Positions 56,181 to 64,000 of a DNA stretch of 64,000 bases are shown here, piece by piece. This DNA comes from Zhengitettix transpicula (Eukaryota > Arthropoda > Insecta > Orthoptera > Tetrigidae): assembly GCA_037074705.1 (NCBI GenBank), contig CM073591.1, forward strand, positions 31,476,587-31,540,586, in the 5' to 3' direction. The first letter of the stretch is position 1, and each line of letters opens with the position of its first letter. Both the position numbers and the translations under genes were made by a program. The notes under the pieces were generated by a model. The model did no database searches and was not told where the DNA came from. It was given only the letters and a program-made list of their open reading frames with translations.

Positions 56181-56956
56181 TCTATATAATAAAAAGGATG
56201 TATATTTGTATGTATGTATGTATGCATGTATGTATGTATGTATTTACGTTGTTCTTTATACAAATTTTATCGCGTGGACAGAATGCAACAAAAATTGGTA
56301 TACGTATTCCGCCAAAATCGAGAACCAGTACTGTGGGGGTGAGAAACCACTAGCATAAATGTGAAAAGAATTATAATTTTAAAAAGTGATCATTAAGTGA
56401 TAAATTACTGCGCGCCAATATATCATGACATCACGCGACAGAGAGAGACGTTACTACGCGACGAACAAAGGAAATAGTTTGATTTTTCCGTAATGAAATG
56501 AAGCAGAAATATTTTCATTGAATAAAAGTATAATTCTATCCAGTAATACTCCATCGAGTGATAATAAAAAACAATACAAAATACTTTACAATCGTTGCGG
56601 AAAATGTTAGTTAATTTAGTGAGTGCAATATGGCCACCATTTCTTTACATTTGGAATGTAACTATCAATTTGATCACTTCAATCCTTCGTAATGTGCGAA
56701 TACTGATGGACAATTATATCCTGCAATACTCAAGAAGTACTGTCTGAAGACTTACTGACATGTTTGTTGAGATTGATGCAATAAAATTCAATGTATTTTA
56801 TAGCTGTTCAATTAAAGCACTATTGGTCGAAATTGTGTACGGAACTAGGAATAGTTAGATTTAGGTTGTGTCTTCTTGACTAAAGATTAATATAGAATTA
56901 AATTCTTTTTCGGGTTTATATAAATAAGACACGGGCAACGCCGGGCACTCAGCTAG
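56181..56956 (+). mobile_element. Non-autonomous Helitron, complete
   Basis: TCTATATAATAAAAAGGATG after A...GGGCAACGCCGGGCACTC, then AGCTAG before T. It is 776 bp, in opposite orientation to the copy 287 bp upstream. The shared (GTAT)n and the GTACTGTGGGGGTGAGAAAC box are present. It retains a longer 3' half (56600-56900), shared with 2985-3682 but not with 55297. Confidence 0.88.
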
Positions 56957-57344
56957 TTTTAAATATAACTGTCAGTGTGTCTGAGCTTTCGATAATGAAT
57001 TGTTACGAGGTCCACGATTAGATGTAGTTGAGGGTTATTTTCCAACGAGTAATATGGACTTACAAATATATTTCGTTAATGACATTGTTCGTAAATCGTT
57101 ACGTTTCTATCAGTCAGTACAATTTAAATTTCATACATATTTTACCTAGACTGACTGAACAACAGATTATATTTTGAAGTACCTCCAAATTTTACATTTT
57201 ATTCTAGTTATTTTACTTAAAATTGGACCTAGTATCTATCTGTCATACGAATAAAAGTCCAAGAACTCGAGAAATTGAAAAAGTGATACCATAGCTTTTA
57301 AATTATCAGCGGAGACTTTGTTGTAGTGGAGTCATTGTAAAGAG
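56957..57344. other. AT-rich DNA, nothing recognised
   Basis: No repeats or frames of note. Confidence 0.4.
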
Positions 57345-57535
57345 TGAGTAATTATAATTAAAACATCCTATTAAAGTCATAAAATGGTTTGTAATAGAAA
57401 AAATACAATATTTCGTCGCTATCTGCGACCTCTTCAGGTATAGTCACCTGACGACTACTGACGCTGAAAAAGATTGGTTAACCGAAGAGGTCGCAGATAG
57501 TAACGAAACTTTTTTTTCTTCTAATTTAATCTTAA
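57345..57535. repeat. Fold-back element with hammerhead-like core
   Basis: TTTCGTCGCTATCTGCGACC, TCTTCAGGT (57411-57439) is mirrored by ACCGAAGAGGTCGCAGATAG, TAACGAAA (57480-57507). On the minus strand the left arm gives CTGAAGA, one base, GTCGC...GCGAC (five pairs), GAAA. ATAC before and GTAT after the core can pair. Confidence 0.75.
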
Positions 57536-57544
57536 ATAGTCAAA

Positions 57545-57952
57545 TTCGGCCTGTTTTGAGTTGTATGTTCCGGGGTCACAGACCTTGGGCATACGGTAAG
57601 AGTCGTCCGCTATTCCCATTGGAATAGTCGGCCAACTTCCTCCTAAACTGGTCGAGGCACGGAGAAGGGAATGCTGCGTCCCCACAGCAAACTCCTCTCC
57701 CACTATCGGAAGGGCGTGAGACAAGTACCCAATGCCAGACCTACCCGATGCAGGTCTTCCTAGGGTTTTCCCTGCATTTCTTTAGGCGAATGCCGGGTAG
57801 GATCCTTAAACTATAGCCCGGAGGCCCTAGTAACCCTTAGCTACCTTCCTCTACCCTTCCGCATCCCCCCTTTCAAATCCCTTCCTATGCTATTAAAGGG
57901 GAGTTGCCCAAAGTGGATTACCCTCATGTAGCCTGTTGCCCTAAAAAAAAAA
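57545..57952 (+). mobile_element. Family A retroposon, 5'-truncated
   Basis: From TTCGGCCTGTTTTGAG to CATGTAGCCTGTTGCCC plus A10, the ordinary tail. The 5' hairpins are missing. The minus frame 57521-57724 is the recurrent repeat shadow. Confidence 0.85.
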
Positions 57953-58280
57953 TGTCTTTCATATTCTACGGAATATCCTTACCTAATTTTTTATATGCAG
58001 AGTAAATTTATTTCGTAGAAAAAAATTAATTCATGCTGGTTGTTTTCAGTTAGATGCGACTCGTAATTTTTAAGAATGACAAATATATCATCAATCATTC
58101 TTTCGTCAATTGAATCCCCTGAAATATAAGATTCTGACACCTGGTTTCCTTATTGGAGGAACTCCGTCAGACAATCAAAATCGAGAATTAAAATAGTATC
58201 TGAGTGTTTTTTTTCGAACGTAAATAAATTCATCGCACCCAATTTAATATGTTTGTATTAAATATATATATATATAGTAC
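57953..58280. other. AT-rich DNA, nothing recognised
   Basis: Ends in a short TA tract next to a Helitron terminus. Confidence 0.4.
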
Positions 58281-58672
58281 CTAGGTACCCGACGTTGCCC
58301 GGATTGTCATAATTAAACTCAGCGACATCCATAATCCCAGATTTGACTCCAATCTCGGTTATTTTCGCGTTATTTTCTTTTAACACCCCTCCACTACCTC
58401 CTTAATGGTGCTCCAATGACGAAAGGGGTTGAAATTATGCTCAAAATATCTCGAGATATTTTATGTCTACACAAATATGTGCCGCTTTAACATGTTTTAA
58501 AATTTCCACTCCCGACCCTTGAGGCTGGTAGTCGTGCCACACCCCAACAGTATTTATTTACGGTTCAAAAGGAAATTTGATCAAATTTTATCCACGGGTG
58601 TATATTTGAATGCGGAATGTACATATTCACAAACACACACACACACGTACAGTCAATTTTATTTATTGGAAG
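58281..58672 (-). mobile_element. Helitron relic
   Basis: CTAGGTACCCGACGTTGCCC at the left (reverse of the 3' end), internal GAAAGGGGTTGAAATTATGC and a (CA)n tract at the right, as in 42431-43636. The TC start is worn (near CCAATAAATAAAA on the minus strand). Confidence 0.7.
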
Positions 58673-60096
58673 AAGAAGAATATAATGGCTTTATTGGAAC
58701 AATATTTTTTTTGGTAGTGTGTGCCAACTAAACATGAGAGATTTTAGCACGTTTCACACACGTATGTCAACACTTATTCTAGGCTATACTAGTTCAAATT
58801 TGTGGGATTGATTAAAAATTCAAATGCGTCCTTAAGATGTGGGGGAGACATCTTTGGGAACTCGAATAAAGTTTTTTTCTAAATTGAACTTATTAAGAAG
58901 TAGTTCGTAATTGTTTTGCTGGGTAATTGCAGACCGTAGCTCAAGTGTGTTGTCCGGCCGGCAGCATGAGCGATATTTTCGGAAGAGCCGGGGGCTATCC
59001 AGACCCAGCCCCTGTTATCTGAGGGAAGTAGCGAGGGAGCCGGGGGCGGCACCAAAGGCGGGAATATTTCCAGAACCAGCTCCTCTTCCCATTTTCCTCT
59101 AACCGCCTCCGCTACTCTTGTCACAAAGTCTGCCTCCCGCGGGGTGAGCCCCAGATAGACGCATAAACTGTCCCTTTGAACAGATCGCTAGGAATCGCAA
59201 ATCCTTTTCTCGCAAATTCGTTTCGTTCTCTTCGTATCAAGGATGGAATAGCAACGGGAGGGAGGAGGGGGGGGGGAATGTAAGCTCTGCCAGAGGGGAA
59301 TGCGCTACAAACACCCTTCCTTGTCTCATCGCTGCAAGTTGTCTGAAGCGTTCAAGATTTGCAATTGTAAAACTGTCGTTTTAATGTGCCAATAACATCT
59401 ATGATTTTCATTTTAATATCTTGAGCCATTGTAATGGGTTTGACGTCACTGTTACGTACTTTTATGAACTTCCTATACACTGCATAACAAAAGTATTTTT
59501 AATTAAGAAGAAAGATAACCAAGTCAGGCAAACAAGTGATAATATAAATACTTTTTTTTTTCATTTTAAAAGTATTTTTATTATTACTTTCATATTTCGT
59601 TTACATATTAAAGCAAGTTTCTAATATTAATTTATGTGAATATTTTATGTTATAACAACTCGCTGATAGCCGGTGTTACTCGGGTGTTCAGATATCGCAA
59701 TTATTTATTTAATAAAAAATAAGTAAAATGAATTTAAAGTGCAAAGTCAAACTAATTATATTTACAGTTTTTAAAGTATAAGAACAATACATAATCTCGG
59801 ATATCTCAGATTGTAAAAAGAGATTTTCCGTCCTGATCCTTTAATTCAACATTTTATAGCCTATTTAGCTGAGCTTTCTTAGACAGCATTTCATCTGTTC
59901 CCTATTTAGACTTATTTTAAATTAGAAGAACTGTAAGTTTAATCTAATTAAGTCAATTAAGTCTAATATGAAATTACTCGCTGCAAATTTCTATTGTTTT
60001 GGAAATAGATTTGAGAGGGAATACAATATGGACTAAAAATTTATGAAAAATTGTATCATTTCTATCGAATGTATTGTCTGTATTTTCTTAATTCCT
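58673..60096. other. Unique region with a GC-rich island at 58930-59340
   Basis: The island contains GGCCGGCAGC, GAGCCGGGGGC and CCGCGGGGTGAG and is the most GC-rich non-repeat patch in the window. Frames exist on both strands (58879-59124 minus, 58911-59102 plus) without known domains. A (G)n run lies near 59260. 59510-59552 resembles a family C fold-back arm, and 59655-59700 a worn Helitron 3' end. Confidence 0.4.
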
Positions 60097-60661
60097 TTTT
60101 TTTTAGGGCAACAGGCTACATGAGGGTAATCCACTTTGGGCAACTCCCCTTTAATAGCATAGGAAGGGATTTGAAAGGGGGGATGCGGAAGGGTAGAGGA
60201 AGATAGCCAAGGGTTAACTAGGGCCCCCGGGCTATATTTTAAGGATCCTACCTGGCATTCGCCTAAAGAAATGCAGGGAAAACCCTAGAAAAACCTGCAT
60301 CAGGTAGGTCGGGCATTGGGTACTTATCCCACGCCCTTCCGATAGCGGGAGAGGAGTTTGCTGTGGGGACGCAGCATTCCCTTCTCCGTGCCTCGACCAG
60401 TTTAGGAGGCAGCTGGCCGACTATTCCAATGGGAATAGCGAACAACTCTTACCGTATGCCTAAGGTGTGTGACCCCGGAACATACACCCCTCAAAACAGG
60501 CCGAGGAGCCTCGGCTAGTGGGAACCTTAGTTCAAAAACGGAGAGGAAAAGGCATACCCAAAGGTAGCCCCTTCGTATCTCTCCTAAAAGGTTCTGCCTG
60601 CGAGAGAAAATCCCTCGCAGGTTACCTGCGAGAGAATCCTCTCGCAGGCTTTTTCGATTCC
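60097..60661 (-). mobile_element. Family A retroposon, full length, 11-bp TSD
   Basis: Seen: a perfect TSD, TCTTAATTCCT, at 60086-60096 and 60662-60672 brackets 565 bp. Its A-tail reads as T's on the left. The 5' end (right) has two hairpins, CCTGCGAGAGaaaaTCCCTCGCAGG and CCTGCGAGAGaatcCTCTCGCAGG, in tandem. With 755-1328 it defines the full-length consensus. The minus frames across it (60263-60445, 60402-60833) are repeat shadows. Confidence 0.9.
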
Positions 60662-60672
60662 TCTTAATTCCT

Positions 60673-61854
60673 GGATGTTCAAACATATAAGATAAATTAA
60701 ATAACATACGTAAAAGGGTGAGAATATGAATTATATTGGATAAACCTAACGTGAGGTTCAACTGATCCGTAGAAAACTCGATATAAAGTCGATGGTCGTG
60801 TAAAACCCATTCGGGTACGACTAAATTTAACAACCTGTACGAATTTGTTTTGCAAAGATTCGCAACATCTCTAAGACCGAAAGAGATGTCGAATTGAAAC
60901 GTCGCCCATCGTGTTCCACGCTCACGTATTCATATGTAAACGACTCTTGTTAGCTACTTCTGAAATAAATAATATAATCATCGTAGAATGAAGCCTGTAT
61001 GGAATTAAAATCTGGAAAGTCCATTAGAACCCAATTACGAGACAACCTTTTGGTCATTCGAGGATCAGCATTTCGATAAATCCAGTATTGTTCAGCAAAC
61101 AACTGAGTAGTGCTGCCGACGTAGTGAGAAGATTATAAATAATTGCAAATGACTGGAAACTTCGTACTTGTATATCGTGATACGACCCTAACTTAAGGGA
61201 TGAACACATCGAAATTACTCCTATATAGGAAGGTTTAGTATATCATATGGTATAGGAAGCGTAAAGGTGACTAAACTCTGAGAGGTGAGATCAAGCGGGA
61301 AATAACGATAAATAATGAATGATAATAATATAAATATATAATTGGCAGAGAGTAATGTAGTGACGGAGAACGAGAATGCGGCGTTGGATTGAAACGTAAT
61401 TGGAATTGGTGGCTTTAGACTCGTCTGTGATAGTCTTTACGATCGCCACATCGATCATCGCGTAATACTGGTAATTGAAGCAGATAACAGAGCGCTGCTA
61501 CGCGGCGAATCAAGGACCCGCCACTTTGCGGTAAAATACTAACCGCAAAGGACGCAGCGCCTCAGACCAAAGCCGTTCCGAGAACAGACCTACGTACACA
61601 ATTACTTTCTTGCTCTGTAGAACTCTTTACCTGAACACTCTAAATATCTACTACCTCAGAAATATTGCATTACGGGCGTTTTAATTCTTAGCACGTCGAT
61701 TTTCTGCGAAAAAGCCATCCTCATGGATGCAGATATTTAGGTCTGAGGTAATATACAGCCCTGATGTAAATTTTTAATAGCTATTTAATATATTAAATAG
61801 TAATATAGGCATTATAAAAGAATAACTGACATTTATAATATTATCAATAAATAA
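60673..61854. other. Unique region, no gene recognised
   Basis: 60860-60920 has a GTCGAATTGAAACGTCG word related to the fold-back cores but no arms. 61370-61620 is GC-balanced without a convincing frame. Confidence 0.4.
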
Positions 61855-62125
61855 ATTAACGACCTTGAGTCATAAAATGATTTATTAACGAAAAATTAAA
61901 TATGGAGACGTTTCATCCTTGTTTTAGGACCACTTTAGGTTTATTAATTTCATATATAAATTTAAAAAAATTTAGAACCGAGATTTTGCAAAAAAAACTT
62001 TTCCTCTAAATTTTTTATGATTTACATATGAAATTACTGGACCTGAAGAGCTCCTACAAAAAGGACGAAACGTCGGAATATTTTTTTTTTGTTGATAAAT
62101 AATTTTCCGACTCTAAGCAGTTTAT
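61855..62125. repeat. Fold-back element with hammerhead-like cores
   Basis: Left GACGTTTCATCC...AGGACC (61909-61940) faces right CTGAAGA, G, ctCC...GG, AC, GAAACGTC (62043-62074). The outer arms (TTATCAATAAATAAATTAAC / TTGATAAATAATTT) are only roughly complementary. The inner loop contains a second inverted pair, TTTCATATATAAAT / ATTTACATATGAAA. Confidence 0.65.
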
Positions 62126-62320
62126 TAATTTAAAGATACCTTTAGGAATTTTATGCTACCATAACATAAAGAATTCGTTTTATTTTTGACACTAAGACAT
62201 TCGATTCCTACATTTTATGATAACTAATCCAATATGATTATAAGGTACAATAACAATTTAAAGAACATCTAAATAATAGCAAGAGAACGCGCTGTTGTAA
62301 CCCTTGTAATAAATATATAC

Positions 62321-63191
62321 TGTAGTAATTGGTAATTACGACATTGTGCTAATTGGAAAGTTGGATTGTAGAGGACTCATTATTAGTGGATATAGCGTGG
62401 ACGCTGCAACAAGGCGGCAAGGCAAAGAAAGTATTGTTGTCGATCGGCTGAAAATTTTACGCGCTCAAAATTTACGAGACGAGGAGTGCAGTCGGGCATA
62501 GAACAGCGAGGTGTATAGACCAGAAAATTCATATTATAAAAAGATTTGCAGTCGGGCAGCGGACCGCAAATAGAACAGTTTGATAGCAGTTACAAACATG
62601 CTCTAAAATATTGAAAAGTAAAGCAATCTTCAGTCGGGAAGGAGAGAGTGAAACTAATGTTGTAATCGGTGGCCGAGCATAAATTCAATCTGCTGGTCAT
62701 AGACAAACCAATGAAGTACGTTTCCAACTAAAGTCACGAGATCTGCAAATCCAGGTTGCAGCAAAGCATCGAGAATCTACCAATTTGTGTTAGACCAACT
62801 AAAAAAACTACGCCAATTAGAATTTGTTGACATTTAGAGTCTGTGAGTACTAGAATCAGTGATATCCCCAAATTTTGTGCACGATAAACCTAAAACGAGA
62901 CCTGGGCGGCCGTAAGTAGAGAAATACTTTAAAATCATATTGTAAACCGTTTTTAAAAGATAAAAGTCAGATCGTTCTTTAATTTTAATTATTTAATTAT
63001 CGATAAAATGAGATCGTTAATTCCTGATGAAATTTAAAACTGTTTAAATTCAATCTGTAGTATTATTTCTTCCACAACAAATTTCGTCTATGCTCAGACG
63101 TATTGATTCCCATATCAATTTTAAATTGTAATTTTGTGTTTTTTTTTCGTTTGTTAAATTTTGCCAATAATATTATATTTTAATTATTACA
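62321..63191 (+). mobile_element. Family F solo LTR with 4-bp TSD
   Basis: 871 bp from TGTAGTAATTGGTAATTA to TTTAATTATTACA, flanked by ATAC at 62317-62320 and 63192-63195. It is colinear with 28361-29346, with a shorter middle. No internal retrotransposon sequence adjoins it. Confidence 0.85.
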
Positions 63192-63204
63192 ATACATTAT
63201 AGAT

Positions 63205-63502
63205 TGTAGTAATTAATAACTCAGCTGTAGTATTTATTTTTGGGCGCCAGGTTATTTTCAGGTTGGATAATTTTTAATCATTTATTTTTCCAACATGACA
63301 CAGAGATTCTTCAAGGCGTGGTTTGAATTAAACAACTCGTGGATCTCCTACAATCTTGTAGGGCGTCAGCCCCCGGCGGCTCTCGACGTGGAACTGTTTT
63401 CTTCAAAGCGCCGACAATCAGGCTCACCCGCCTCAATTGTTAAGAGCTCAACAATCCACACAAATACACAAAATTACACAGTTATCAAGTTGATATGTTA
63501 CA
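63205..63502 (+). mobile_element. Element I: short solo-LTR-like unit
   Basis: 298 bp, TGTAGTAATTAATAACTC...GATATGTTACA, followed by ATATATATAG. It lies 13 bp after the preceding LTR. It carries GGGCGCCA, the complement of the TGGCGCCC word seen in family E. The 94-codon frame 63295-63579 starts inside it and has no known domain. Confidence 0.45.
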
Positions 63503-64000
63503 ATATATATAGTGATCCGCTCATGTTAATGATTATGAAAAAGAAGCCTGAATTATTTCCAAACACCGGGGAAAAATGAAATTCGGTGTTATTTATTGCA
63601 CCAAGTCACGACTTTCAAAGAATATCTGATCCAAGTTCACTTTAGTAGTCACATTTTATTAATAATATTTATTCATAACAGTTTTAACACAGGTCATATG
63701 TTTTTTATTTAGAAGAAATAGAAAATTCAATGTTTTGTCCTTAATCTAGGACTTCATCAGCTTTCAATGCACGTTGCAACCGAAATTAGCATGTTTTCGA
63801 AATTCTACACAAAATTTGTATACAATAAATTTTGGATAATATTTATGGAATAATGTGACAATTTATAGAAATTAATTACTCCAATGTACTCCTTATAAAG
63901 TTCTATATTGAGAACGAAACATTTTGAATTTTATGTATCCTGTTAATAAATTACATCTGACAAATTTCCCTGTGCTCATACATTTATAACTGTATTGAAG
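63503..64000. other. AT-rich end of window with a fold-back arm
   Basis: 63690-63790 contains AATGTTTTGTCCTTAATCTA, GGACTTCATCAG. On the minus strand this is CTGATGA, one base, GTCCT...AGGAC, AAAACATT, a diverged version of the recurrent hairpin. Any partner arm would lie beyond the window edge. Confidence 0.4.

Noticed and set aside
63295..63579. 94-residue plus-strand frame
   Set aside because: It spans the end of the LTR-like element I and a TA tract. No domain.

Overview
This window is non-coding, repeat-dominated animal nuclear DNA: AT-rich, with no bacterial-type gene packing, no rRNA or tRNA gene and no intact host gene that I recognise. Short A-tailed retroposons, HeliBat-like Helitrons, gypsy-like solo LTRs with ATAT-type target sites and Jockey/RTE-like LINE debris suggest an arthropod, probably an insect with a large genome. 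I cannot fix the species. || Layout: interspersed repeats cover perhaps 40% of the window. (1) Family A is a GC-rich, poly-A-tailed retroposon of about 540-575 bp, with about 14 copies. Several have 11-13 bp target-site duplications (TSDs): 755-1328, a nested pair at 8110-9199, 19261-19788, 19837-20359 and 60097-60661. (2) Helitrons start with TC and end in CTAG before a T: 2985-3682, 5099-5851, 42431-43636, 55297-55894, 56181-56956 and relics. (3) Solo-LTR-like elements start TGTA and end TTACA: family E (5864, 30429, 33955), family F (22290, 28361, 62321), H (45798-46795) and I (63205-63502). They repeatedly sit in or beside (TA)n tracts. (4) Fold-back elements carry a small hairpin with hammerhead-ribozyme-like core bases. 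(5) A 5'-truncated Jockey-like LINE reverse transcriptase lies at 15.9-17.6 kb (minus), with two further LINE scraps. (6) A 3.5-kb inverted repeat at 21.78-25.28 kb has about 0.8-kb arms, one interrupted by an F LTR. || Between these lie AT-rich unique stretches and a few more GC-balanced islands (1.76-2.5, 11.8-12.2, 15.25-15.6, 23.7-24.3, 32.86-33.35, 36.48-37.0, 37.85-38.25, 58.9-59.35 kb). These could be conserved non-coding DNA or untranslated or terminal exons. One possible small exon is noted at 25489-25549. || The pieces do not form a pathway; the story is layered insertion. Retroposons sit inside retroposons and fold-backs, an LTR sits inside an inverted repeat whose partner arm keeps the empty site, and LTRs accumulate in TA microsatellites. 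The least explained signals are the recurrent hammerhead-like hairpin with a co-varying outer stem, the 5' tandem CTGCGAG hairpins of family A, and the long inverted repeat.
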